Part shown: positions 18,558 through 26,740 of the stretch, in pieces
Layout of the letters: each line of letters opens with the position of its first letter
How positions within the stretch are numbered: position 1 is the stretch's first letter
Assembly: GCF_004104055.1 (NCBI RefSeq)
Contig: NZ_QOVJ01000001.1
Coordinates: 682,001 to 746,000 of the forward strand
From: Leeuwenhoekiella aestuarii
Lineage (GTDB): Bacteria; Bacteroidota; Bacteroidia; Flavobacteriales; Flavobacteriaceae
DNA: 64,000 nucleotides
Reading direction: 5' to 3'
Notes under the pieces: model-generated
Databases searched by the model: none
What the model was told of the DNA's origin: nothing
Seen by the model: only the letters and a program-made list of their open reading frames with translations
Translations under genes and position numbers: made by a program

Positions 18558-18800
18558 TTACTTATTCTCGTCGATATTTTTGACCTTAACTTTTTTGATA
18601 CCCAATATCTTATTCACTGCCTTTAAAACCACTGCTTTTTGAACAATAGCTCCTAAAGAGCCTGCTACCAGACTTACAGGTGAGAAAGCATTCTTAGTAT
18701 CATTTATACTCAGCTTCAGTTGCTCTTCATCAATCTGCTGTTGCAACTTTAGAATTTTAAGATCATTATCAATCTGATCAAATGATTTATATTCTTTCAT
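18558..18800 (-). CDS. DUF6327-like small protein of the YtxH/holin-like cassette
   Basis: This 80-residue protein has an N-terminal coiled coil (DQIDNDLKILKLQQQIDEEQ), a central hydrophobic segment rich in Gly/Ala/Val (about residues 42-60) and a basic C-terminus. It resembles small Flavobacteriia proteins in DUF6327, an assignment made from memory with moderate certainty. It is the last gene in a three-gene unit with YtxH and a holin-X-like protein; the gap to the preceding stop codon is two bases. A membrane-associated stress role is inferred from context only. Confidence 0.65.
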   Translation of the reverse strand: MKEYKSFDQIDNDLKILKLQQQIDEEQLKLSINDTKNAFSPVSLVAGSLGAIVQKAVVLKAVNKILGIKKVKVKNIDENK

Positions 18801-18802
18801 AC

Positions 18803-19201
18803 CTATTCTTTTAAGTGTTTAAATTCTTCATCTAAGACCTCTTCCTGAGTAGATTCATTAAAAAAGACTTTAGAATATTTTCTTAAAACAATTTCTGTAA
18901 TAAAAGACTTTCCAAAAAGTTTATAAAGTATAAATATTGCTAGATAAATTCCCGCTACAATAAAATAACCGTAGCTTAAACTTCCTAATGATTCCCCTAT
19001 TGTAATTGCAACCCCAACAGAAATAAAAAGTACAAAAATAATAAAGATACTACCGCTCACCATTAGATTTACTAATGATACAGCACCATCCATCATTTTC
19101 TTAAAACTATCTAATTTGTAATATTCTAAACTACTATTTAGATATTTTTTTGCATCGTCTGATACTTTATTTATGTGTTCTGAAATATTGAATATAGACA
19201 T
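18803..19201 (-). CDS. Holin-X-like (phage_holin_3_6) small membrane protein, not phage-borne
   Basis: This 132-residue protein has a predicted cytoplasmic N-terminal helix, two membrane helices (about residues 46-68 and 78-97), and a charged acidic C-tail (STQEEVLDEEFKHLKE). The layout matches the putative holin superfamily III/Holin-X group found in chromosomal stress operons. Its neighbours are YtxH and DUF6327 proteins, not lysis genes, so a lytic role is unlikely. Its start lies six bases from the YtxH stop. Confidence 0.7.
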   Translation of the reverse strand: MSIFNISEHINKVSDDAKKYLNSSLEYYKLDSFKKMMDGAVSLVNLMVSGSIFIIFVLFISVGVAITIGESLGSLSYGYFIVAGIYLAIFILYKLFGKSFITEIVLRKYSKVFFNESTQEEVLDEEFKHLKE

Positions 19202-19207
19202 GCACGC

Positions 19208-19582
19208 TTATGCTTTTGCAGTTGGTACGTCGATATCTTTTACTTCTTCAACAACGTCATCAGTTGCTTTAGCATTTTTCTTTCTCAATTCTTCTAATTT
19301 CTTTTCCATAGAAACTAAAATATTATCTGCCTTAGAGCTTGCAGTCTTTAGAGTATCTTCTAATTTAGCATCAAAAGATTTTTTTGCGTCTTTAGCAGAA
19401 GCAGACAAATGCTCAGAAGTTTCCTGAATTTGCTTTTCTAATTTCTTTTTAGCGTCCTTAGCATTTTTAGAGATTTTTTTTCTTGTTTTATCTCCACTCT
19501 CTGGTGCGTATAAAAGACCTAAACCTGCTCCGATTGCTGCTCCAGTTACTAATGCTAAAATGGTATTACTTGTTTTTGACAT
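19208..19582 (-). CDS. YtxH domain-containing protein
   Basis: This 124-residue protein has a glycine-rich N-terminal membrane segment (ILALVTGAAIGAGLGLLYAPESG) that is the YtxH signature, followed by a long Lys/Ala-rich amphipathic helical part (about residues 36-105) and an acidic tail. YtxH proteins are general-stress-associated in Bacillus; their molecular job is not settled. It leads the unit with the holin-X-like and DUF6327 genes and has its own -7 element about 23 bases upstream. Confidence 0.85.
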   Translation of the reverse strand: MSKTSNTILALVTGAAIGAGLGLLYAPESGDKTRKKISKNAKDAKKKLEKQIQETSEHLSASAKDAKKSFDAKLEDTLKTASSKADNILVSMEKKLEELRKKNAKATDDVVEEVKDIDVPTAKA

Positions 19583-19604
19583 GGTGATTGTTTTTTGTGA
19601 TGAT

Positions 19605-19612
19605 CAAAAGTA
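19605..19612 (-). promoter_or_regulatory. -7 promoter element for the YtxH-holin-DUF6327 unit
   Basis: The minus strand reads TACTTTTG (TAnnTTTG), 23 bases before the YtxH start. Confidence 0.45.
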
Positions 19613-19680
19613 AGATTGTTAAAATCTAATCTCCGTTAATAACCGGTTAATAAATTGACTATTAACCTTAAAGGTATGCT

Positions 19681-19708
19681 AAAAAAGAGCCATAAAGGCT
19701 CTTTTTTT
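19681..19708 (-). terminator. glnS terminator
   Basis: The hairpin AAAAAAGAGCC-ATAAA-GGCTCTTTTTT lies downstream of glnS on the minus strand. A DnaA-box match (TGTGGATAA) overlaps its glnS-side end. Confidence 0.75.
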
Positions 19709-19716
19709 GTGGATAA
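19708..19716 (-). promoter_or_regulatory. Isolated consensus DnaA-box sequence
   Basis: TGTGGATAA is the exact complement of TTATCCACA. It is a single copy adjoining the glnS terminator with no cluster around it, so chance is possible. Confidence 0.35.
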
Positions 19717-19760
19717 GGTGATCTATAAGTAAAACTTAACTGAAAATACTCTTAAGTTTA

Positions 19761-21791
19761 TTAAAGCTGATTTAAAGATTCTAAGAGTAATTCATTATCA
19801 GACGTTTTCATTTCTTCTAAATAAGCTGCTACTTCAGATTCATTAGCATCTGCCTTTTCTAATTTTATAAGTACGATCAATGTTTCTAAAACAGCTAAAC
19901 GGGTACCTATCTTTTTTGCTGAAGTATTGAACAAGTCTTTTAATTCTTCATAATCTACATCCTTTGCCAATTCTCTAATTCGAGTAATTGCTTTTACACG
20001 TTTCTCATCAGGAAGCTGAGCTAGTTTTTTACCTACTTTTTTTATTTCATTTAAAGCTGGTATCTGCGGAATGTTCTTTTTTGGAGCTGCTTTTTGTTGA
20101 TTTTGAGTAGTTGTCTTTGATTCGACCTTTGCCCAAGTATCACGCAAACCTACCGTTCTGTTGAAGACTATATGATCTGCTGTACTGTCCTTATCAACAT
20201 TAAAATATCCTAAACGCTGAAATTGAAAAATATCACCCGGTTCTACATCACTTAAACTAGGCTCTACATAACCCGTAATCGTTTCTAGTGAATTAGGATT
20301 GAGATGTTGCATAAAATCAACATCTTTATCCCCATCTGGAGACTCATGATTAAATAAACGGTCGTATAAACGTACTTCAGCTTTTACAGCTTGTTCAACA
20401 GAAACCCAATGCAACGTCCCTTTAACTTTGCGCAAGCTCGCTTCTGTACCGCTTCCACTTTGTGAATTTGCATCGTAAGAACAGTGTATCTCTGTAATGT
20501 TTCCTGCATCATCTTTAACTACAGATTCACCTTTTATGATATAAGCATTTTTAAGACGAACTTCTTTTCCTAAAGTAAGTCTAAAGTATTTGCTGTTTGC
20601 AGATTCCTTGAAATCATCTTTTTCTATATAAAGTTCTTTAGAAAAAGGCACTTTTCTGTAACCTGCACGTTCATCTTCCTGATTATTTTCGGCATCCAAC
20701 CATTCTATCTGATCTTGAGGATAATTATCTATGATCAGTTTTACAGGATCTAAAACAGCCATTACACGGGGAGCAGTCTTGTTTAAATCTTCGCGCACAT
20801 TGAATTCTAAAAGCGAAACATCAATTATATTATCACGCTTTGCAACTCCCACGGTATCTATAAAATTACGTATTGCTGCCGGGGTATAACCTCGTCTGCG
20901 TATTCCCGAAATAGTAGGCATCCTAGGATCGTCCCAGCCGCTTACTATTCCCTCTTGTACGAGCTTAAGTAATTTACGCTTACTCATAATCGTATAGCTG
21001 AGATTTAAGCGTGCAAATTCGCGTTGTTTAGGTTTTACCCCATTTGTATAAACGTTGTCTACAAACCACTCATAAAGCGGTCTGTGCGGCTTAAATTCTA
21101 ATGAACATAAACTATGAGAAACTTGCTCTACATAATCACTTTCTCCATGAGCCCAGTCATACATTGGGTAAATATTCCAGGTATTTCCGGTGCGGTGGTG
21201 CGCTTTGTTAATAACCCTATACATTATAGGATCGCGCAATAACATATTAGGCGATTCCATATCTATTTTAGCACGTAAAACATGTACACCTTCAGCAAAC
21301 TCACCTTTTGCCATTTTTTCAAACAACTCCAGATTTTCTGATACAGAACGATCTCGGTACGGACTATTCTTACCCGGTTCTGTAGGAGTTCCTTTTTGTT
21401 CGGCCATAACTTCACTAGATTGTGAATCTATATAGGCTTTATCTTCTTTTATAAGCTGAATAGCCCAATCATATAATTGCTGAAAATAGTCTGAAGAATA
21501 ACAAACTTTGTCCCATTTATAACCTAGCCATTTAATATCTTCTTGAATAGCATCTACATACTCTTGCTCTTCTTTTGAAGGATTAGTATCATCAAACCTA
21601 AGATTTACAGGAGCATTATATTTCTCACCAAGTCCAAAGCTTATACAAATCGCTTTACAATGACCTATATGTAAATAACCATTTGGCTCAGGAGGAAATC
21701 TAAATCGTAAATCAGACTTAGGAAAACCGTTGTTTATATCTTCTTCTACTATTTGCTCTAAAAAATTGAGCGCTACATATTCTTCTGCCAT
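19761..21791 (-). CDS. glnS: Glutamine--tRNA ligase with a C-terminal helical extension
   Basis: This 676-residue class I synthetase charges tRNA-Gln. The HIGH-type motif is PEPNGYLHIGHCKAIC, the KMSKS equivalent is YTIMSKRKL, and the anticodon-binding beta-barrel carries PGDIFQFQRLGYFNVD. Typical bacterial GlnRS ends near residue 555; here about 117 extra residues follow (from about residue 560), starting with a Lys/Gln-rich linker and continuing as a charged helical domain. I do not recognise YqeY, the domain known on Deinococcus GlnRS. It is a single-gene unit with its own terminator. Confidence 0.95.
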   Translation of the reverse strand: MAEEYVALNFLEQIVEEDINNGFPKSDLRFRFPPEPNGYLHIGHCKAICISFGLGEKYNAPVNLRFDDTNPSKEEQEYVDAIQEDIKWLGYKWDKVCYSSDYFQQLYDWAIQLIKEDKAYIDSQSSEVMAEQKGTPTEPGKNSPYRDRSVSENLELFEKMAKGEFAEGVHVLRAKIDMESPNMLLRDPIMYRVINKAHHRTGNTWNIYPMYDWAHGESDYVEQVSHSLCSLEFKPHRPLYEWFVDNVYTNGVKPKQREFARLNLSYTIMSKRKLLKLVQEGIVSGWDDPRMPTISGIRRRGYTPAAIRNFIDTVGVAKRDNIIDVSLLEFNVREDLNKTAPRVMAVLDPVKLIIDNYPQDQIEWLDAENNQEDERAGYRKVPFSKELYIEKDDFKESANSKYFRLTLGKEVRLKNAYIIKGESVVKDDAGNITEIHCSYDANSQSGSGTEASLRKVKGTLHWVSVEQAVKAEVRLYDRLFNHESPDGDKDVDFMQHLNPNSLETITGYVEPSLSDVEPGDIFQFQRLGYFNVDKDSTADHIVFNRTVGLRDTWAKVESKTTTQNQQKAAPKKNIPQIPALNEIKKVGKKLAQLPDEKRVKAITRIRELAKDVDYEELKDLFNTSAKKIGTRLAVLETLIVLIKLEKADANESEVAAYLEEMKTSDNELLLESLNQL

Positions 21792-21972
21792 AGTTTGTGT
21801 TGTGCTATAGTTGAGTCGTTCTTAATTTTGATAAATTAAAGACTCATTAAGTGTGTAAAATTACTAAAAAATACATGTGTTTACGGCTTTTAAAAAGCTA
21901 TTTAAAGCGACTCATTCTCCACATTCTGCAATTAGAAATAATATCTTTACAGTCTTAAAGCGCTAAATAACT

Positions 21973-22329
21973 ATGGGAACTATAAAACTAAACCGGGTTA
22001 AAGTATACGCCTATCACGGCTGTCTTATTGAAGAAGGACAGATAGGGTCTGATTATCTGGTAGATTTAACCATCAAAACAGATCTTAGTAAACCTGCAAT
22101 AACAGATAATTTAAATGATACCGTAGATTATGTGCATCTCAATAAAATAATTAAAGAAGAGATGGCGCAGCGCTCAAAACTTCTTGAACACGTATGTGAT
22201 AGAATCTTAAATCGCTCGTTATCAGAATTATCTGAGATTAGTAAAGCTAAAGTAACAGTACGTAAAATAAACCCGCCTATAGGTGGAGATGTGGCTTCGG
22301 TAGGAGTTACTATGACTAAAAAACGTTAA
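21973..22329 (+). CDS. folB: Dihydroneopterin aldolase
   Basis: This 118-residue protein shows the family start (LNRVKVYAYHGCLIEEGQIG), with the conserved HG pair, and VDYVHLNKII with a downstream LLEHVCDRI. The C-terminus has VRKINPPIGGDVASVGV. It converts 7,8-dihydroneopterin to 6-hydroxymethyl-dihydropterin plus glycolaldehyde in folate synthesis. It is divergent from glnS and is followed 50 bases later by tRNA-Cys. Confidence 0.93.
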   Translation: MGTIKLNRVKVYAYHGCLIEEGQIGSDYLVDLTIKTDLSKPAITDNLNDTVDYVHLNKIIKEEMAQRSKLLEHVCDRILNRSLSELSEISKAKVTVRKINPPIGGDVASVGVTMTKKR

Positions 22330-22355
22330 TAGCTTTTATATCTAAAGAAAAACCT

Positions 22356-22363
22356 TAAATTTG
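22356..22363 (+). promoter_or_regulatory. -7 promoter element for tRNA-Cys
   Basis: TAAATTTG (TAnnTTTG) ends 16 bases before the tRNA. Confidence 0.4.
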
Positions 22364-22379
22364 CAGTCCTAATAAAAAG

Positions 22380-22450
22380 GGTGTCGTGGCCGAGTGGCTA
22401 GGCAGTGGTCTGCAACACCATCTACAGCGGTTCGAATCCGCTCGACACCT
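22380..22450 (+). tRNA. tRNA-Cys (GCA)
   Basis: A 71-base cloverleaf: acceptor GGTGTCG pairs with CGACACC, the anticodon stem GTGGT/ACCAT encloses loop CTGCAAC with anticodon GCA, the T-arm is AGCGG-TTCGAAT-CCGCT, and the discriminator base is T (U), as expected for cysteine. No CCA is encoded. Confidence 0.97.
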
Positions 22451-22456
22451 CAACAA

Positions 22457-22487
22457 AGACTCTTCATAGCTGAAGGGTCTTTTTTAT
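22457..22487 (+). terminator. Terminator after tRNA-Cys
   Basis: The hairpin AGACTCTTCA-TAGC-TGAAGGGTCT (one G-T pair) is followed by a T run. Confidence 0.8.
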
Positions 22488-22506
22488 TTAATAAAGTTAT
22501 AAATAT

Positions 22507-23223
22507 TTAAAGCGTGATTGAATCAGTATCCAGATTAAACTGATTTTCTGGAGCAATCTCTTCAATACGCTTTTCTATCTGATGTATTTTAGAAGGAAAC
22601 AAGCCCTTTGAGATTAGTAACAATCCAAAAAGAAACATTAAAACACTGATAATTTTCTTAATCAATGCAATACGAGTAGGCGTTAATTTACTTCTCAACT
22701 TCTTAGCTAAAAGAATTTTAATAATATCTATAAATAGATAAGTAGCTAAAATTCCACCAAAAAATATAAGTAAGCGATCAGAATTCATATCGAGCTGTGG
22801 CCCGGCAGATATAAGGATAACCAGCCAGAATCCCAGGACTCCTATGTTTATAAAATTCAATAGAAAACCTTTTACAAAAAGGCCTAAGTAATTGCGTTTA
22901 CTCATCACAACAGTAGGATGCTCATCATCATCAAGTTTGTTTTTACGCACTCTTAAAAATGAAATAACACCATACACTGTGAGCAACATTCCTCCAAAAA
23001 TGAATAAAGCGGGATCATCTTTGAGTTTATCAAGCAACTGATTGGTACTGAAATAGGCAATGAGAATAAAGATAGTATCTGCAGTTACAACACCTATATC
23101 AAATATAAAAGCTGCTCTAAAACCTTTTAAAGCAGCTGTTTCTAATAGTACAAAAAACACAGGTCCTACAAGAAATGCGAGTAGAAAACCCAATGGTATT
23201 GCAGTTGATAAGTCTTGTAACAT
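22507..23223 (-). CDS. LysE/RhtB family amino-acid exporter
   Basis: This 238-residue integral membrane protein has about six hydrophobic helices and the LysE-family start PLGFLLAFLVGPVFFVLLETA (the G-P pair is conserved). The middle loop is KNKLDDDEHPTVVMSKRN. The family exports amino acids or related metabolites; the substrate here is unknown. It is a single-gene unit with a possible -7 element at 23323-23330. Confidence 0.85.
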   Translation of the reverse strand: MLQDLSTAIPLGFLLAFLVGPVFFVLLETAALKGFRAAFIFDIGVVTADTIFILIAYFSTNQLLDKLKDDPALFIFGGMLLTVYGVISFLRVRKNKLDDDEHPTVVMSKRNYLGLFVKGFLLNFINIGVLGFWLVILISAGPQLDMNSDRLLIFFGGILATYLFIDIIKILLAKKLRSKLTPTRIALIKKIISVLMFLFGLLLISKGLFPSKIHQIEKRIEEIAPENQFNLDTDSITL

Positions 23224-23322
23224 TTAGGAGTATGAAATCTTTTACCTGATTAGAGGTTAAAAGTATTCTAAGAATAATTCAGTTAAGATTCTCACTTCAG
23301 ATAAACCTGAAGCCTATACTCA

Positions 23323-23330
23323 CAAAAGTA
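23323..23330 (-). promoter_or_regulatory. -7 promoter element upstream of the LysE-type gene
   Basis: The minus strand reads TACTTTTG, 100 bases before the start, leaving a longish leader. The match is plausible but not proven. Confidence 0.3.
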
Positions 23331-23346
23331 ACTAAATTGAATTAAA

Positions 23347-24015
23347 TCACTTCATAACGGTTACACGACCTCCAATAAATTTATCTTTTATAAGCTCTGT
23401 AGGATTACCATAAACGTGAACATCACCACCGGCTCTGATCTTTACTTCTGCAGTTCTTCTTGCAAAAATATCTGCCTCTCCCCCTGCCTGAATGCGTAAG
23501 TAAGTGTCTGTAGTTTCTAAAGATTTTCCTTCATAAATACCACCTGTATTCACTTCTACATTTTGATTTTTAGCAGTTCCACTAGCATTTATAATGCCGC
23601 CGGTAACCGCACGCATTTCGGCATTTTCTACTTCAAGACCAGCTTTTACCTGTGCTCCTTCCTGAACCCTTATTTCTATCTTAGGCTGTTCTATAAGTTC
23701 ATTAACAACGATTTCTGCTCCTTCATTACCATCAATAACCCTTAGGTTGTTGTAGTGTATTTCAACAAAGGTCTCATTACCGTCAAAGATCTTATCAATA
23801 TCCATACGAATCTTTAGGACTCCGTCTTTGTTAACCAGTTCGATATCTTCGGTATCTTTTCCTTTTAGGATAACTTTATTGTCTGAAGACTTGATGAGGT
23901 TTACACGCATACGGTCAAACACTTTAACCTCGGTAAAATCGCCTACATCTCTAGTTTCTTGTGCATAAGTACCGGTTGTAGCAACCAGTAGCAATGCAAT
24001 GATTAGTTTTTTCAT
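23347..24015 (-). CDS. Head-GIN domain (DUF2807) secreted protein
   Basis: This 222-residue protein has a signal peptide (ALLLVATTGTYAQ, cut after Gln), then a beta-helix-like repeated body: DVGDFTEVKVFDRMRVNLIK, a VELV-type strand pattern, NTGGIYEGKSL and RAGGDVHVYGNP. This matches the DUF2807 'putative auto-transporter adhesin, head GIN domain' family common in Bacteroidota. Its function is unknown. It forms a single-gene unit on the minus strand between the LysE-type gene and rnr. Confidence 0.88.
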   Translation of the reverse strand: MKKLIIALLLVATTGTYAQETRDVGDFTEVKVFDRMRVNLIKSSDNKVILKGKDTEDIELVNKDGVLKIRMDIDKIFDGNETFVEIHYNNLRVIDGNEGAEIVVNELIEQPKIEIRVQEGAQVKAGLEVENAEMRAVTGGIINASGTAKNQNVEVNTGGIYEGKSLETTDTYLRIQAGGEADIFARRTAEVKIRAGGDVHVYGNPTELIKDKFIGGRVTVMK

Positions 24016-24163
24016 AAGATTTTAATTTTAGTCAACTACCTCGAGGCAAGCCTACGAGACTTTGGTAAAAAACAAATTTTCAATTTTAAGGAAAGCCAAG
24101 GGAGCTAAACCCTTTGGCGGTGCCAATAGAGAGACAATACAAAACTCAATTTGTTACAGTTGT

Positions 24164-26368
24164 CTAAGCTTCTATTGCACTCTTTACCTCTACTAACGTA
24201 AAATCTAAATGTTTCTTGACTAAATCTGCTTCTTTAACTTTTACTAACACTTCATCACCTAGGGTGATTACTTGTTTAGTCTTTCGACCTACTATTGCAT
24301 ATTGCTCTTGGTCAAAGTCAAAATGATCGCCTTTAATATCACGCAAGCGAATCATACCCTCACATTTGTTATCTATGATCTCAACATAAATACCCCATTC
24401 TGTAACACCAGAAATAACCCCCAGAAAAGTTTCATCTTTGTGGTCCTGCATAAATTTAACCTGCATATACTTAATAGAATCACGCTCTGCACTAGTAGCC
24501 AGATATTCCATATCGCTGCTGTGCTTACATTTTTCTTCGTATTCTTCTTCATTTGCAGATTTTCCGTGATCAAGATAATGCTGTAATAATCTATGAACCA
24601 TAACATCTGGATAACGACGTATGGGAGAAGTAAAGTGAGAATAATAATCAAAAGCCAAACCATAATGGCCTATATTATCTGTGCTGTACACCGCTTTACT
24701 CATGGTACGTATGGCAAGTGTATCTATTAAATTTTGTTCTTTTTTACCGGCAACATCAGTCAATAAATTATTTAAAGATGCTGTTGTGCTTTTTCGGTCT
24801 TTAAGATTCATTTTATAACCAAAACGACCTGCAATGGTTTGTAAAGCAGCAAGCTTTTCATCATTGGGTTCGTCATGTATTCTATATACAAATGTTTTCT
24901 TAGGACTTTGCTTACCAATAAATTCTGCAACTTTCTTATTGGCCAAAAGCATAAATTCTTCAATTAGTTTATTGGCATCTTTAGAAGTTTTAAAGAAAAC
25001 TCCAACAGGATCATTTTCCTGATCCAATTCAAATTTTACTTCAACTTTATCAAAAGAAATAGCTCCATTCTTCATACGTTGTCTACGCATAATTTTTGCT
25101 ATTCTGTCTAACTCTAAAGTTGCATTTACTATAGCGGGATCTACGTTATATGATTTTCCGGTAAGGGAAATTTTTGCAGGAATGGTTGCTTCTCGAGTTT
25201 CTATAATTTGTTGTGCTTCTTCATAAGCAAAACGCGCATCACTGTAAGTTACTGTACGACCAAACCACTGTCCTTTTACTTTACCTGAAGATTTATCTAA
25301 TTCAAAAACTGCAGAAAATGTATATTTTTCTTCATGAGGTCTCAACGAACACGCATTGTTAGATAAAATCTCAGGAAGCATAGGAACCACACGATCTACC
25401 AGATAAACCGAAGTAGCACGTTCATAAGCCTCATCATCTAATATCGTTCCTGGAATTACGTAATGTGATACGTCTGCAATGTGAATACCTACTTCATAAT
25501 TCCCATTTTCTAAAACCTGAAAACTCAAAGCATCATCAAAATCTTTCGCATCCTTTGGGTCAATCGTAAAAGTGAGCACATCACGCATATCACGGCGTTT
25601 TGCAATCTCATCTTTTTTAATACTGGTATCTATATTATTAGCGTATTCTTCTACCTCATTCGGAAAATCATGCGGTAAACCATATTGAGCTAAAATAGAG
25701 TGAATCTCTGTATTGTGCTCACCAGGCATACCTAAAACCTTAATGACTTTACCAAAAGGTGAATCTGCTTTCTCTGGCCAGTCTTCAATTTTTACTAAAA
25801 CTTTCTCACCATCTTCAGCCCCATTCAATTTATTCTTTGGAACAAAAACATCGGTACGCATTTTCCCCTCTGCAGAAGTATTTACAAAAGCAAAGTTTTT
25901 TTGCATTTGAACAACACCTACAAATTCATCTGTCTTGCGTTCTACTATTTCTACAATCTCTCCTTCATGTTTCTTGCTTCGGCGTTGTTTGTAAACATAA
26001 ACTTTTACGATATCGCCATTTAAAGCTTTATTCATATTGTTTTTAGGAATGTAAATATCATTTTCCATTCCTTCAACAATTACATAACCATCACCTTTAC
26101 TGGTACAATCTAATTTACCATTGTGATAATGAGATTCTGCGCTAAATACATATTTACCGCGTTCTTTCTCCTGAATGTGTTTTTTTGCTGTAAGCTGTGC
26201 TAATTCTCTGACGATCTCATTGCGGCTGTTAGGATCGTCTACTTGTAGTTTTGCCGCAATCTGTTTATGGTTGAATAATTTACCGGGTTCCCGTTTTAAA
26301 ATAGAGATAATTTTCTGAGTAAGGTTACCGATTTTTGTATTGGATCTTCGTCTTTTTTTATTTGGCAT
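24164..26368 (-). CDS. rnr: Ribonuclease R
   Basis: This 734-residue 3'-5' exoribonuclease degrades structured RNA. An N-terminal winged-helix region (ILKREPGKLFNHKQIAAKL), cold-shock-type OB domains, the RNB catalytic domain with DPKDAKDFDDALSFQ (metal-binding aspartates) and HYGLAFDYYSHFTSPIRRYPD, and a C-terminal S1 domain (ISGVTEWGIYVEIIDNKCEG) are visible. The tail is short and lacks the long Lys-rich end of E. coli RNase R. A -7 element lies 24 bases upstream. It flanks the candidate origin region on its left. Confidence 0.96.
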   Translation of the reverse strand: MPNKKRRRSNTKIGNLTQKIISILKREPGKLFNHKQIAAKLQVDDPNSRNEIVRELAQLTAKKHIQEKERGKYVFSAESHYHNGKLDCTSKGDGYVIVEGMENDIYIPKNNMNKALNGDIVKVYVYKQRRSKKHEGEIVEIVERKTDEFVGVVQMQKNFAFVNTSAEGKMRTDVFVPKNKLNGAEDGEKVLVKIEDWPEKADSPFGKVIKVLGMPGEHNTEIHSILAQYGLPHDFPNEVEEYANNIDTSIKKDEIAKRRDMRDVLTFTIDPKDAKDFDDALSFQVLENGNYEVGIHIADVSHYVIPGTILDDEAYERATSVYLVDRVVPMLPEILSNNACSLRPHEEKYTFSAVFELDKSSGKVKGQWFGRTVTYSDARFAYEEAQQIIETREATIPAKISLTGKSYNVDPAIVNATLELDRIAKIMRRQRMKNGAISFDKVEVKFELDQENDPVGVFFKTSKDANKLIEEFMLLANKKVAEFIGKQSPKKTFVYRIHDEPNDEKLAALQTIAGRFGYKMNLKDRKSTTASLNNLLTDVAGKKEQNLIDTLAIRTMSKAVYSTDNIGHYGLAFDYYSHFTSPIRRYPDVMVHRLLQHYLDHGKSANEEEYEEKCKHSSDMEYLATSAERDSIKYMQVKFMQDHKDETFLGVISGVTEWGIYVEIIDNKCEGMIRLRDIKGDHFDFDQEQYAIVGRKTKQVITLGDEVLVKVKEADLVKKHLDFTLVEVKSAIEA

Positions 26369-26391
26369 TCAATGCTTTGTATTAATTAGTA

Positions 26392-26399
26392 CAAAATTA
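26392..26399 (-). promoter_or_regulatory. -7 promoter element for rnr
   Basis: The minus strand reads TAATTTTG (TAnnTTTG), 24 bases before the rnr start. Confidence 0.45.
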
Positions 26400-26537
26400 G
26401 CTTTAAAAGCTGAAAAACTTAGCTGTATTACGTGAACTTTAAGTTAATCTTAGTCCTTAAAAATCAAATAAATACAGATTTAACGGTTACATGACCAATA
26501 TTTAATTTTAAAAAGCAGTCAATTGTTAAATAAATAC

Positions 26538-26545
26538 TAAATTTG
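26538..26545 (+). promoter_or_regulatory. -7 promoter element for the 34-residue membrane protein gene
   Basis: TAAATTTG matches TAnnTTTG and ends 28 bases before the small ATG at 26574. Confidence 0.4.
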
Positions 26546-26573
26546 TTCTATTCATTAATCAAACTTTTTCAAT

Positions 26574-26678
26574 ATGAAAACGTTTTTGTTGAAGCGCTAT
26601 ACGATAATTATACTCTTTCTAAGTATCTTTATTTTAGGATTATTAGGAGTTTTGTCGTACGTCAATTCAATTTTTTAA
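26574..26678 (+). CDS. 34-residue single-helix membrane protein
   Basis: ATG at 26574 opens a 34-codon frame: a basic start (MKTFLLKRYT), a hydrophobic helix of about 20 residues (IIILFLSIFILGLLGVLSYV) and a short polar end. Support for a real gene comes from a TAnnTTTG element just upstream and a terminator just downstream, with nothing else to transcribe in between. A longer overlapping frame in another phase has no such layout. I do not recognise a family. It lies beside the candidate origin. Confidence 0.55.
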   Translation: MKTFLLKRYTIIILFLSIFILGLLGVLSYVNSIF

Positions 26679-26701
26679 AAGATACATCAATTTTAAAAAT
26701 C

Positions 26702-26738
26702 AAAAAAAGGAACTCTCTAAAAAGGGTTCCTTTTTTTT
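26702..26738 (+). terminator. Terminator after the 34-residue membrane protein gene
   Basis: The stem GGAACTC/GGGTTCC (one T-G pair) with an 8-base loop is flanked by seven A and eight T, a complete intrinsic terminator. Confidence 0.75.
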
Positions 26739-26740
26739 GA

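Noticed and set aside
18803-19201. A phage holin in a lysis cassette.
   Set aside because: Neighbours are YtxH and DUF6327 proteins and no endolysin, portal or integrase is nearby. The gene is chromosomal.
26543-26740. A 65-residue plus-strand frame overlapping the 34-residue gene.
   Set aside because: It has no plausible family or domain, its start lies at the -7 element, and it reads through the terminator. The 34-codon frame fits the promoter and hairpin much better.
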